NCBI RefSeq assembly: GCF_027941955.1
Contig: NZ_CP115960.1
Location: 4,282,001 to 4,346,000, forward strand
Direction: 5' to 3'
From: Sphingomonas sp. 7/4-4
GTDB taxonomy: Bacteria > Pseudomonadota > Alphaproteobacteria > Sphingomonadales > Sphingomonadaceae
Length of the DNA: 64,000 nucleotides
Shown here: in pieces, positions 1 through 10,595 of the stretch
Layout of the letters: the number at the start of each line of letters is the position of its first letter
Position numbering within the stretch: the stretch's first letter is position 1
Notes under the pieces: model-generated
The model's input: the letters and a program-made list of their open reading frames with translations, nothing else
Database searches by the model: none
What the model was told of the DNA's origin: nothing
Made by a program: the position numbers and the translations under genes

Positions 1-1
1 G

Positions 2-962
2 ATGATCGTGATCGGCTTCTTCCTCGTCGGCCTCGCGGTCGGCGCCGACATTCCCGCCTCCTGGTCGCTCATCCTCGAAATGGCGCCGGATCGCGAACGG
101 GGCAAGCATAGCGGCATCGCGCAGGTGCTCTGGTATCTCGGGCCGGTCGTCGTGCTGCTGATGTTCCTCGCGTTGTCGCCGCTCGGCCTCCTCGGCGCGC
201 GCATAGTGTTCGCGCATCTCGCCATCCTCGCAGTGGCGCTGACCTTCCTGCGCTCGCGAATGTCCGAGATCGGTACGATGGCTCGAGGCGCAGGCGGGCG
301 CGCAAGCCGGCGGGCCGGCCCCGGAGAAGTCGCGGCTCCGCGACCTGTTCACCCGCCAGCACATTCGATCGATGGCGTTCCTCGCCGGCATGTACGTGTT
401 CTGGAACCTGTGGGCGGGGACCAACGGCTTCTTCTTCCCCTATATCCTGCGCACGGTGGGCAATCAGAGCCAGGTCGTCTCGGTCGCGATCCAGGCGCTG
501 AGCTTCCTGATCGGCATGCTGTCGATCTGGCTGATCTTCATGCGGTTCTCCGATCGGGTGAACCAGCGGATGATGTTCCTCGCCTCGGCGGTGATCCAGA
601 TCGTCGGCATGGCACTGCTCGCGATATTCCCGCTGACCCTGCCGGTGGCGCTGATCCACGTGTTCCTGATGGCGTTCGGCCAGGGCTTCGGCGCGCAGTG
701 CTTCTTCCAATTGTGGAGCGGCGAGATGTTCCCGACCATGCTGCGCAGCACCGCGCAGGGGGTGATGTTCGCAGTGGTGCGCGTGACTTTGGGCGTGTTC
801 AGCTTCTTCGTGCCGATGCTGACGGCGACCGGGTTCACCACGCTGGCGTGGATCCTCACCGGCTTCCTCGTGCTCAGCGGATTGATCGGGTTCCTCGGCG
901 CCCCACGCAACGAAGGCAAATCGCTGGAGGAACTCGACCGGGAGCGCGGCGCAGCGGCGTGA
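2..962 (+). CDS. MFS transporter, sugar-porter type (5' end outside window, one frameshift)
   Basis: Major facilitator permease of the inner membrane. The window opens inside the gene, so only the C-terminal ~319 residues are seen, with about eight hydrophobic helices. The stretch APDRERGKHSG followed by a RSRMSES.RWLEAQ loop is typical of sugar porters and related H+-symporters (family knowledge). The frame shifts near 269, where one extra base lies in gagatcgg; removing it gives ESVRWLEAQ and joins directly to the frame carrying RQHIRSMAFLAGMY, ending at 962. It precedes the TonB receptor and glycosidase block, so uptake of a sugar released by them is a reasonable inference. The substrate cannot be read from sequence. 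Confidence 0.8.
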
Positions 963-1040
963 CGGGGGCCGGCAGCGCAGTCCGCTTGGTGGAGCCCGTC
1001 GGGAATCGAGACCCTCAACCATTGGAAGGTCACACCAAGG

Positions 1041-1271
1041 TCACACTGCTGCGAGGTCCTTTTCCGCTTGCGCGACTGTCGCGGGCAGGAGCTGGATCCG
1101 CGACTGCACGCTTATGCCCGGCGCTTTTGCATAGAAATTTGTGCCCGGAAAAATCGGGCATTGTTGTGCTTCGTCGTCGGAAAAGTGGAACATGACGACG
1201 CCGAAGTTGACACGGTGGATGGCTTGTTCCGGGTTGCCGAGGACAAGGGCACTTTGCGGAACGGCGAACAC
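1041..1271 (-). CDS. Doubtful small reading frame in the 963-1533 gap
   Basis: The 570-base interval 963-1533 holds no gene I can support firmly. On the minus strand a 76-residue frame from a GTG at 1271 reads smoothly (VPQSALVLGNPEQAIHRV, then VVMFHFSDDEAQQC). Protein-like sequence seems to continue upstream in another frame (FDIVRIAPVADVPRAV near 1300-1345). That could be a broken gene with one more frameshift, but there is no ribosome-binding site, no clear start and no family match. Base composition is visibly more A/T-rich than the flanks. It may be a remnant or nothing. Confidence 0.2.
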   Translation of the reverse strand: MFAVPQSALVLGNPEQAIHRVNFGVVMFHFSDDEAQQCPIFPGTNFYAKAPGISVQSRIQLLPATVAQAEKDLAAV

Positions 1272-1533
1272 GGTTGCCGGTGTTTCGGGTCGAGGCCTGG
1301 GACGCGCATAGGGACTGCACGAGGAACATCTGCGACGGGCGCAATACGGACGATGTCAAAGAGCGGGCGACGCGGCCGACCGATTCAGGCAAGCAGACGA
1401 AATCCTACATTGCAAGGGGTGGTTGAGCCCCGGAGTGACGGTCGACTGACGAATTTGGGAGGCGTGCCAGATCTTGTCTTGAAGCAAAGCCTGTGATTGA
1501 AATCCGAGTGAGAGAATCAAGGGGGAATGGACA

Positions 1534-1857
1534 ATGGATATCTATGACATATCTCTGAGAAGCGAAGGCTGGTTCGTCGCGCGGATGCAGATCCTCTATC
1601 AGCATGGCGACGACGAGGAAAAGGTCATCGAAATCGGCGGTGATCTCCTCATGGGTCAGTACAGGGAAGCGGGACTCCGGAAGCTCAGCATTCCAGAGGG
1701 GTCGAAGCTGAAGCTGCGCGCGCGAGTCATCGCCGGGAAGGACAATACCGTCGATCACGGATTCACCTTCCGGTCGAAGTCCAATACCATGGCGCAATAT
1801 CAGCTCAACGGCACGACCTTCCACAACAGCTTTGACCTGCACCGGCCGCGATTGTGA
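1534..1857 (+). CDS. Hypothetical protein, 107 aa, beta-rich
   Basis: ATG at 1534 has a good ribosome-binding site (aaggggga) about 10 bases upstream. The product has no signal peptide or membrane segment. It alternates short charged and hydrophobic stretches (KLKLRARVIAGKDNTVDHGF, then FRSKSN and FHNSFDL), as in an all-beta domain. I do not recognise a family. The gene is A/T-richer than its neighbours and sits between the MFS gene and the convergent TonB receptor with no operon link, so it may be a later acquisition. Function unknown. Confidence 0.6.
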   Translation: MDIYDISLRSEGWFVARMQILYQHGDDEEKVIEIGGDLLMGQYREAGLRKLSIPEGSKLKLRARVIAGKDNTVDHGFTFRSKSNTMAQYQLNGTTFHNSFDLHRPRL

Positions 1858-1923
1858 GGCATTGCCAGCGAGGACTTCAGCTTCGAAGACGTTGAACACG
1901 TCGCGACCTTATGCGTTCACGAC

Positions 1924-1954
1924 TTGCCCGCCCCCGCCGCAGGGGCGCGGGCAA
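1924..1954. terminator. Strong G/C hairpin between convergent genes
   Basis: A near-perfect inverted repeat (ttgcccgc...gcgggcaa around a ccccgccgcagggg core) lies between the ends of the gene at 1534-1857 and the TonB receptor. Position and symmetry fit a bidirectional terminator. There is no long T-tract, so efficiency is unknown. Confidence 0.55.
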
Positions 1955-2006
1955 AAGGCGACGCCGCAGCGCCGCCCCAGATGGAGGCCAAAATGGCCGG
2001 GGAACA

Positions 2007-5000
2007 TCAGAACTTCAGGCGCACGCCCGAATAATAGCGGCGGCCGATCGGGTCGTAGGTGCCGGCTGCGGTCTCCGTTCCCGTCACGCTGCCGGTCAGT
2101 CCGGTGATCACGGGCGGCGGCTGGGTGTCGAGCAGGTTGTTGACGCCCGCGAAGAATTCGAACGCCTTGTCGACATTCCACCGCAGCTGCATGTCCGCAT
2201 AAAAGGCGGAGTCGACACGGAAATACTTCTTGTCGGGCAGCGAGCCGTCGGCGAGCAGGAAGCGCGCGCGATATTGGTCGTCGAGATAGGACGCGCCGAT
2301 ATATTGGCCGTTGAAGTTGATCCCGAACGTCTCGGTGTCGAAGCCGACCGAGAAGCTCGCGCGATCCTTGGGCGTGTTGATCTCGCCGTCCGATCGATCG
2401 AACGCCGCGCCCGCCACGGGCACGCTGCCCTGCCGGATCAGATGGCTCCAGCTCGCCGCGAAGTTCGCCGTGCCGCCGGCCACGGGCAGGCGCCACGAGA
2501 GGGTGGTGTCCACACCCTCGGTCGATGCGCCGCCGCTGTTGATCAGCTGCGAATTGACCAGCTGGATCGAGCCGGGGCTGTACGGCCCCGACGCGATCGT
2601 CCGCCGCGAGATCAATGCGCAGAAGTCCGGATCGTTGTTGAGATAGCATTGCTGGAGGATGAAATCGCGGCTGGTGCGGGCGATCGCGTCGTCGAGCTTG
2701 ATGTTGTAATAATCGACGGTGAGCGTGAGATTGCGCAGCGCCTGGATCGAGATCGGGTTGATCACCGCGCCCAGCGTCCAGGTCCGCGCCGATTCCTCCT
2801 GGATGTTCGGGTTGCTGACGTTGAGCCCGCCGACGCCCTGGAGATCCGACTGGTTGAGCGTGAACACGCCGTTGGCGGCGATGTTCGCGGCGACGCCGGC
2901 ATCGGCCCGGCACGTCGTGCTGGTCGTGCCGGTGCTCGTCGCGGTGACGCCGGCGCAGGGATCGTTGACCGACGAGATGCTGATCGCCGGCGCCGCGAAC
3001 AACTCGCCGATATTGGGCGCGCGGACCGCATGGGCATAGACGCCGCGGAAGCGGATGTCGGGGATCGGCGCCCATTCGACGCCGGCATTGTACGCGTAGA
3101 AGGTGCCGACCGTGGAATAGTCCGACAGGCGCGCGGCGCCGCGGAGTGTCAGGCTGTGGATGAACGGCGTGTCGTGGATCAACGGCACGACGACTTCGCC
3201 GAACAGCTCCTTGACGTCGAAATGCCCCGAGGTGTTGGTCTGCTGGACATAGGCGTTGCGCGCGGCGATCGAGAGCGGATCGAAGATCTCGCTGCTCGAT
3301 TCCTTGCGATATTCGCCGCCCAATGCGACCTGCACCGGGCCGGCGGGCAGATCGAACAAGGATCCCGAAAGATTGGCGGCGGCGACGTCGAGCGTCTGCA
3401 CGGCGTTGCGCGTCGAGATCAACACCTAGCCAGGCGACCGATGCCGCCGACGCCTTGCCCGCGCCATAGACGTCCCATGGCACGCAGCCTTGTGCGCGGG
3501 CCTCGGCGCTGGCGCAGATCCCCTCGGCGGTGTTGCCGTTGCCGTTCGCGTCATAGACGTCCTGAATGACGTTGAGCGCCTGGACCGCGCGATCCTGGTT
3601 GATCAGTCCGGTCAGCCGGCTGTCGGCAGTGGTCTTGCCCCAATTGTACGAGACGTCCCAATTCCACTTGTCGCCGAGCTTGCCCTCGGCGCCGACGACC
3701 ATGCGCAGATTGGTGCGATCGAAGATCGCGAAGCGCTGGCCGAACTCGGTGAGGCGGCGCGACACCGCGACATCGCGGAAGCCGTCGCCATTGGTGTCGG
3801 TGGCGACATTGTAGAGGCCGAGCGGCACCAACGGGTTGCGCACGATCTGCGACTGCGCGGCATTGGCGGGATTGGTGACGCGCTGTTCGATATTGTAGCG
3901 GCCATTGCCCTGGCGGAAGAGGCCGAGCGCGCCGGTCGGCACCAGAGGCGAAGGCTCGAGCAGGCCCTTCGACGTGGTGTTGGCATAGCTGCCCTCGGCG
4001 AAGAAATTGATCCCTTCGCTGACCTCATAGTTCGCCCGCGCGGCGAAGTTGCGGCGCTCGATCGGCACGGAGATATTGTCGAACGGTGTCCGGTCGAAGC
4101 CATCGGTCGCGCTGCTGAACGGGCGGACGATGCCGGTGGAATCGACGATATAATTGCCGGTGCCGGCGTTGAACGTGCTGGCCGGGACCACTGTCGAGAA
4201 GTTGCGCTGCGCCTTGAACAGGTTCTGCGCGGCGGTGAGGTTCGCGTCGGTGCGGTTGTTGCTGCGCTGGAGCGCGCCGATGCTGGTCTGGTCGGAGCGG
4301 CTGCGCGCGCGGCTGGCGGAAGCGACGGCACCCTGCTTGGACCAGCCGGCATACGCGATGACATTGCCGCGCCCATCGGCGAAGTTGCCGCCGGCGGTGA
4401 GGTTCGCCGAATATTGACTGTCGTCGCCCTGCTCGGAAATGCCCGTCTGGGCATTGAGCTGCACGCCTTCGAAATTCTTGCGGTAGATGAAGTTGACCAC
4501 ACCGGCGACGGCATCCGAACCGTATACCGCCGAGGCGCCGCCGGTCAGCACGTCGACCCGCTCGATGAACGAGCTCGGGATCATCGACAGGTCGACCTGC
4601 GCCGAGCCCGGCACGCCGGCGACGACGCGGCGGCCGTCGATCAGCACCAGGGTACGATTGGCGCCAAGATTGCGCAGATTGACCGTCGAGAGGCCTGCAC
4701 TGACCGCGCCGTAGTTCGATGTATTGCGCGATTGGCCGGGCAGGCCGAATGCGGGGTTGGTCTGCAGGACTTCCTGGATGTCGAGGCGGCCCGTGTGCTC
4801 GATATCTTCGGCGGTGACCGCCTGCAGCGGCGATGGCGAAGTGAGCGTCGGGCTCTTGATGCGGCTGCCGGTGACGACGATGTCGCCGACGGGCTCGGCC
4901 GCGTCTTCGGCCTGGGCGCTTGCCGGGGCGTCGGCGGTTGCCGTCGTGCCGTCCTGCGCATGTGCCGCGGAAGCCGCGAAGATCGCGGCCGCGCTGGCGC

Positions 5001-5061
5001 CGGTCAACAGCGCTCCTCGCATCAGCCGCTCGATGCCCTTTGGATTTGCGATCGCCTTCAT
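2007..5061 (-). CDS. TonB-dependent outer-membrane receptor (one frameshift)
   Basis: Ligand-gated porin of the outer membrane for energised uptake, here probably of oligosaccharides. The start ATG at 5061 has GGAGAG just upstream. A signal peptide follows (RGALLTGASAAAIFAASAAHAQ), then a plug domain with the VVTGSRIKSP motif and AEDIEHTG at roughly residues 60-100, and a beta-barrel ending in the typical terminal Phe (SGVRLKF). The N-terminal frame breaks near 3424-3430: one extra base after SVAWLG moves the reading into LISTRNAVQTLDV. Corrected length is 1017 residues, normal for sphingomonad receptors of this class. It is divergent from the GH140 gene and shares a 322-base promoter region, so the two are probably co-regulated. 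Its oligosaccharide specificity is inferred from the neighbours only. Confidence 0.93.
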
Positions 5062-5384
5062 TTTCTCTCCACCCCTAGATTGTTCTGTTTTCAGGAAATC
5101 AGGAGAAATCGGGCGCGGGCAGGCGCAAGGCGTCGGGGCCCTCGCGAGGGCGCCGTCGTGGGAATTGCGCGCGTGTTCCCGCGCTGCACCTTCAGCCCCA
5201 TTTGTCTCTCTCCTGAAAGGAAGGCTAATGCGATTTTTATCGAAACTCAACCGATCTCTTTCGATTGCTTTCGAATAGAAACGAATCGGCCTTTCTAATT
5301 GACAGCGGTCGAAGCTGGCCGGTACCGAGTGAAGCGTGCCAGGGCGAAAATACGCCGGGCCGGGAGCCAAAGGAGAGGTCACCG
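5062..5384. promoter_or_regulatory. Divergent promoter region of the TonB receptor and GH140 genes
   Basis: This 323-base interval separates two divergent genes. At 5258-5265 and 5268-5275 there are two direct copies of CTTTCGA(T/A) exactly ten bases apart, followed by agaaacgaa. A TTGACA hexamer lies at 5299-5304 but no convincing -10 element is seen. The words TTCGAAAG and TTCGTTT also occur upstream of the GH127 operon at 16642-16656, which suggests a common operator. No regulator gene lies inside the locus. Confidence 0.4.
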
Positions 5385-6788
5385 ATGAAGCCGTTGCTCG
5401 CGCTGCTCGCCGCGCTCGTCGCTCCGACTGCGCTGGCCGCTCCCGGCCCGACGCCTCCGCTCACCGTGTCGGCCAACGGCCATTATCTTGAGGCGGGCGG
5501 CAAACCCTTCTTCTGGATGGGCGATACCGGCTGGCTGCTGCTGAGCCGGCTCGATCGCGACGAGACCGAACGCTATCTGGCGACGCGCGCGCGGCAGGGC
5601 TTCAACGTGGTTCAGGTGATGATCCTGCACACCCCGCAAATGACCAGCCGCTATGACGCGCCCGCATTGATCGACGGCGATCCCGGCCGGCCGCGGGTCA
5701 CGCCCGGCGCTGATCCGCAGCGTGTCGGCGAATATGATTATTGGGACCATCTCGACTGGGTGCTCTCGCGCGCCGAGGCGCACGGCATCTATCTGGCGCT
5801 GGTGCCCGCCTGGGGCAGCCTGGCCGAGGACAAGCAGCTCAACGCGAAGACCGCGCCCGTCTATGGCCGCTTCCTCGCCGAGCGCTATCGCAACCGGCCG
5901 AACCTGATCTGGCTCAACGGGGGTGATACGCGGGCGGAGAACAACACGCTGGTGTGGGAAAGCCTGGGGTCGACGATCAAGCGCATCGATCCCGATCATC
6001 TGATGACCTACCATCCGATCGGCCGCACCGATTCCTCCTGGCAGTTCCACGAGGCGGCGTGGCTCGACTTCAACATGGTGCAATCGGGGCACCGCTCCTA
6101 CGCCCAGGACGGGCCGAGCGTGCGCAGCGAAGACAATTGGCGCTACATCGCCGAGGATTGGATCAAGCTGCCGACCAAGCCGGTGATCGACGGCGAGCCC
6201 TCCTACGAGAACATCCCCCACGGGCTGCACGAGCCCGGCGCGCCGCGCTGGGGCGCCGCCGACGTGCGCCGCTATGCGTGGTGGGCGGTGCTCGCGGGTG
6301 CTTTCGGGCACACGTACGGCGAGAACAACGTCATGCAGATGTTCGTGCCGGGCAAATACGAGCCGAGCTTCGAAGCCGACCAGCGCTGGGACGCGACGAT
6401 CGACGCGCCCGGCGCCAACCAGATGCGGCATCTGCGCGCATTGTTCGAATCGCGGCCGATGCTGGAGCGCGTGCCCGACCAGTCGCTGATCGCCGACAAC
6501 GGAATCCGCTACAATCGTGTGCTGGCGAGCCGCGGGCGCGGCTATGCAATGGCCTATAGCTATACCGGCCGCCCCTTCACCATGCGGTTGGGCGCGGTCT
6601 CGGGCCGGCAGGTGCGGGCGCATTGGTATTCGCCGCGCGACGGCAGCCTTACGCCGATCGGCACCTTCGCCAACAAGGGTGTGCGCCGCTTCAATCCGCC
6701 GGGCGATACTGCGCCCGGCAATGACTGGGTGCTGCTGGTCGAGGATGCCGGTGTGCGTTTCCCCGCCATAGAGGTGCGGACGCGGTGA
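5385..6788 (+). CDS. GH140-family glycosidase (DUF4038; apiosidase-like), secreted
   Basis: Predicted retaining glycoside hydrolase, 467 aa, with a signal peptide (MKPLLALLAALVAPTALAAP) and a strong site AGGAGAGG at 5371-5378. A DUF4038 TIM-barrel domain spans roughly residues 27-350 and is followed by a 'putative collagen-binding' beta domain (PF12904 type) to the end. This architecture is that of GH140, whose founding member releases D-apiose-containing side chains from rhamnogalacturonan-II (established knowledge). WLNGGD (Asp181) and DGEPSYEN (Glu271) fit the expected catalytic Asp/Glu pair. It overlaps the following rhamnosidase by GTGA, so the two are translationally coupled. Activity on apiosides is inferred from family and from the downstream apiose-type catabolic genes. 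Confidence 0.82.
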   Translation: MKPLLALLAALVAPTALAAPGPTPPLTVSANGHYLEAGGKPFFWMGDTGWLLLSRLDRDETERYLATRARQGFNVVQVMILHTPQMTSRYDAPALIDGDPGRPRVTPGADPQRVGEYDYWDHLDWVLSRAEAHGIYLALVPAWGSLAEDKQLNAKTAPVYGRFLAERYRNRPNLIWLNGGDTRAENNTLVWESLGSTIKRIDPDHLMTYHPIGRTDSSWQFHEAAWLDFNMVQSGHRSYAQDGPSVRSEDNWRYIAEDWIKLPTKPVIDGEPSYENIPHGLHEPGAPRWGAADVRRYAWWAVLAGAFGHTYGENNVMQMFVPGKYEPSFEADQRWDATIDAPGANQMRHLRALFESRPMLERVPDQSLIADNGIRYNRVLASRGRGYAMAYSYTGRPFTMRLGAVSGRQVRAHWYSPRDGSLTPIGTFANKGVRRFNPPGDTAPGNDWVLLVEDAGVRFPAIEVRTR

Positions 6789-9700
6789 CTCTGCGCATCC
6801 TCGATCTGCGCGCGGAAAATGTCGCGGGGCTCCTCGGCACCGAGGTGCCGCAGCCGCGGCTTTCATGGCGCCTCGAAAGCGAGGGGCGGGGGCAGGTGCA
6901 GGCGGCGTACCGCATCCGCGCCGCGCGCAGCGTCGAGGCGTTGAACAGCGGCGAATTGCTGTGGGACAGCAATGAGGTCGAGAGCGATGCGAGTCTCGAC
7001 GTGCCTTATGGCGGACCCCCGCTCGAGCCGATGCAGCGTGTCTGGTGGTCGGTCGAAGTGCGCGATGCCGATGGCGCGACGGCGCATTCCGCAGCCGCAT
7101 GGTTCGAGGCCGGGCTGCTCGCCCCCGAGGACTGGCGGGCCGACTGGATCGAAGCCGAGGACGAAGCGGCCGCCGCGGATCGCGCCGCTGGACTGGCGTG
7201 GATTTGGAGCGAAACCGCGCTCGATCCGCGGCTGCATGCCTTTCGCCTCGATTTCGACGCGCCCACGGATCTGACGCGCGCCGAGATATTGCTCGCGGGC
7301 AAGGACCATCTGCGTGGCGTCTGGGTGAATGGCGAAGCGGCGCCGCTCGACCGGCATTTCGATTGGGACACCTATCTGCCCTTCTGGGGCACGCTTGCGC
7401 CTTATGCGGGTGTGGTCCGGCCCGGGCGCAACTGCATCTGCGCGCTGGTTGAGGCGGACACGGCGGGCTTCTTCCCCGTGGATGGCGGCGCGTTCGCCGC
7501 GCTCGTCCGCCTGCATCGCGCCGACGGATCGGTCGAGCGGATCGTCAGCGGGCCGGCGTGGCGGCTGATGCCCGATCCGCCGTGGAGCTGGACCGATCCG
7601 GGCTTCGACGCCTCCCGCTGGCAGGTGCCGGTCGCGAGCGGCGCGAACGTGCACAACGATCCGCGCCCGGCGGAACCGGCGATGCTGCTGCGCACCAGCT
7701 TCACGCCGCGCGGCCAGGTCATAGCGGCGCGGCTCTACGCCACTGCGCTCGGCGCCTATGCGCCGCGGATCAACGGTCAGCCCGTGTCCGGCGCGGTGCT
7801 CGCACCGGAGGTCAGCGTCGCGCACGACCATGTGCTCTATCAAATCTACGACGCGACTGCGCTCATCCGGCCCGGCGAGAATGTCCTCGGCGCGATCGTC
7901 GCCGACGGATTCTATGCCAGCGCGTTCGGCTGGCGGATCGAGCGCTATGGCTTCGGCCCCGCGCCCCGCCGGTTCCGGGCGCAGCTGCGGCTCGATTATG
8001 CCGACGGCAGTAGCGAGTGGGTTACGACGGGACCCGACTGGCGGATCGCAACCTCGGAGATCCTCAGCTCGGAAATCTATGACGGCGAAGTGGTGGACGC
8101 GCGGCTGGCGCGGACGGGCTGGGACATGCCGGGCTTCCACGCCTCCGACTGGGCGCCGGCGAAACGCGGGGACACTCCGAACACGCGGCTGGTCTCGCAG
8201 ACATCGCCGCTGATCGAACGCACCGGGCGGCGTCGCGCGATCTCGGTCAGCGAGCCGGCGCCGGGGCGCTATGTCTTCGATTTCGGACAGAATTTCTCGG
8301 GCTGGGCCGCCATCCGCGCGCGCGGGTCCGCCGGCACCACGATCAGCGCGCTCTACGCCGAATTGCTGACCCCCGACGGCACCGCCGACCTCGCCAATCT
8401 CCGCCTCGCCCGCGCGACCGATCGCTTCACGCTCGCGGGCACGGGGGAAGAGCGGTTCGAGCCGCGCTTCACCTATCATGGCTTCCGCTATGTCGAGATC
8501 CAGGGCTATCCGGGCGTGCCGACCGCCGACGATGTCGAGGGGGTGATCGTCCACAGTGCGTGTCGCGAAACCGGCAACATGACCTTTCCCGATGCGCCTC
8601 TGCTCCAGCGCATCTGGGAAAACGCGCTGTGGAGCCAGCGTTCGAACTTCTTCGCCGTGCCGACCGATTGCCCGCAGCGCGACGAGCGGATGGGCTGGAC
8701 GGGCGATATCCAGGTGTTCCTCGATGCCGCCGCGTTCAACATGGAAGTCGACCCCTTCATCCGCCGCTTCCTGCTCGAGATGCGCGCGGCGCAGCGGCCC
8801 GACGGGGGTACCCGATCGTGGTTCCCCAGCCGCTTTCCTTCCCCGATGTGGTGACCGCAGGCTGGAGCGAGGCGGGGATCATCCTGCCGTGGCAGCTGTG
8901 GCAGCGTTACGGCGACACCGCGGTGATCGACGAGAATTGGGACGCGATGCAGCGCTGGCTGGCGCATGTCGCGCGGGGCAATCCCGACCATGTCTGGCGC
9001 AACGACCGCGGCCTCGATCTCGGCGACTGGCTCTCGGTCGATGCGATCAAGCCCGACGACGAGACGACGCCGCGCATCCTGTGCGCGACGGCCTATTGGG
9101 CCTGGTGTGCCGAGTTGATGGCGCGGATGGCCGAAGCGACCGGCCGCGACGCCGATGCCCGGAGATACCACGCATTGCGCGCGGCGATCGGCGCGGCGTT
9201 CGCCGCCGAGTTCGTCGCGGCCGACGGCAGTTGCGGCAATGGCAGCCAGACCAGCCAGATCCTGTCGCTGTTCATGCGGCTGGTTCCCGAAGATCGCCGC
9301 GCGCCCGCCGCGCAGATCCTCGCCGCCGATATCCGCCGTCGCGGGATGAAGCTGTCGACCGGATTCCTCGGCACGCCCTATCTGCTCGACGTGCTCGCCG
9401 ATGCCGGGCTTTGGGAGGAAGTCAGCGGGCTGCTGCTCCAGACCGGCTATCCCAGCTGGGGCTATATGCCCGAGCAAGGCGCGACGACGATGTGGGAGCG
9501 CTGGAACGGCGACACCGGCGATCTGTCGATGAACAGCTATAATCACTACGCATTCGGCGCGGTGGTCGGCTTCTTCTACCGCCGCCTCGCCGGCATCGCC
9601 CCCGCGGCACCGGGCTTCCGCAGGATCGCGGTGCGGCCGGTCTGGCTGCCGGCGGTGGGCCGGGTCGCCGCGCGCTTCGAGTCTCCGGTTGGGCTGATCG

Positions 9701-9915
9701 CCACCGCTACCGATGGCGACGCGAACGGCCTGACTCGTCTGACGCTCACGGTCCCCGCAAACACCGTCGTCGAAGTGGAACTCCTCGCGCGCGAATGGCG
9801 CGAAGGCGGCACCCCGATCGACGCACATCCCGACATCCGCGCTTTCACGCGCGCCGGCGATCTCGTCCGCTTCGAGGTGGGCTCGGGCGCCTATGAATTC
9901 TCGATCTTGCCCTGA
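6785..9915 (+). CDS. Alpha-L-rhamnosidase, GH78 (one frameshift)
   Basis: Hydrolyses terminal alpha-L-rhamnose from glycans. It starts with GTG inside the GTGA overlap with the GH140 gene. N-terminal beta domains lead into an (alpha/alpha)6 catalytic domain with the GH78 signature DCPQRDERMGWTGD near residues 626-640 and the later MWERWNGDTGD near 902-912, containing the general acid and base. The frame breaks at the G run 8804-8808: adding one G joins AQRPDGG to YPIVVPQPLSF. Corrected length is 1043 residues, usual for the family. No obvious signal peptide is present at this start, so it may act in the cytoplasm or periplasm on imported oligosaccharides. Rhamnose is attached to apiose in RG-II side chains, which fits the neighbours. 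Confidence 0.93.
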
Positions 9916-9926
9916 GAGGACCCGCC

Positions 9927-10595
9927 GTGCCCACGCTTGGACTGATCCACAATTCGCCCGTGCTCGCGCCGATCTTCAACGAAATCGCCGCCCGGATCAT
10001 GCCCGATGTGCGGATCCTGCACTTCGTCGATGAGACCACGATCAAGAACACCATCGCCGCCGGCCGGCTCGAGAAAGCGACAATGCGGCAAGTGATCCGC
10101 CTGGTGGGTTCGACCTTCGACGCAGGGTGTGACGCCGCGCTCGTCACGTGTTCGTCGATCGGCCCGGCCGTCGACATGGCGGCCGAGCTCTACGACCAGC
10201 CCGTCCTCCGGGTCGATCGGGCCATGGCCGAAAAGGCGGTAGCCACCGGGAGCCGGATCGGCGTGGTCGCGACGCTCGCCACCACGCTGCGCCCGACGGC
10301 CGACCTGGTGCGCCGCGTCGCCGCGGAGCAGGACAAGCAAATCGAGATCGTCGAACTGGTGTGCCCCGGCGCATTCGACGCAGTGATGGCCGGCGACGGC
10401 GCGACGCATGACCGCATCGTCGGCGAGGGGCTGATCGAGGGGATGAAGGGCGTGGACGCGATCCTGCTCGCCCAGGCCTCGATGGCGCGAGTGGTGGCGA
10501 GCCTCCCCGAAGGCGCGGTTCCGGCCCCGGTCTTCTCGAGCCCCGAACTCGGCATGATACGGGCTGCGGATGTGCTTCGGGGCCTCGCCAAGTGA
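9927..10595 (+). CDS. Aspartate/glutamate racemase superfamily protein, role unknown
   Basis: Cytoplasmic protein of 222 residues starting at GTG 9927 after GAGAGGA. It has the two-domain fold signature of Asp/Glu/hydantoin racemases. The first catalytic Cys is in VTCSSIGPAVD (about residue 74) and the second in ELVCPGAFD (about residue 150). Family members include racemases, maleate isomerases and arylmalonate decarboxylases, so the chemistry is one- or two-base proton transfer next to a carboxylate (family knowledge). Here it lies between the rhamnosidase and a transporter, with a GTGA overlap to the latter, so it should belong to catabolism of the released sugar acid. A role in isomerising an apionate-derived intermediate is only inference. 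Confidence 0.8.
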   Translation: MPTLGLIHNSPVLAPIFNEIAARIMPDVRILHFVDETTIKNTIAAGRLEKATMRQVIRLVGSTFDAGCDAALVTCSSIGPAVDMAAELYDQPVLRVDRAMAEKAVATGSRIGVVATLATTLRPTADLVRRVAAEQDKQIEIVELVCPGAFDAVMAGDGATHDRIVGEGLIEGMKGVDAILLAQASMARVVASLPEGAVPAPVFSSPELGMIRAADVLRGLAK

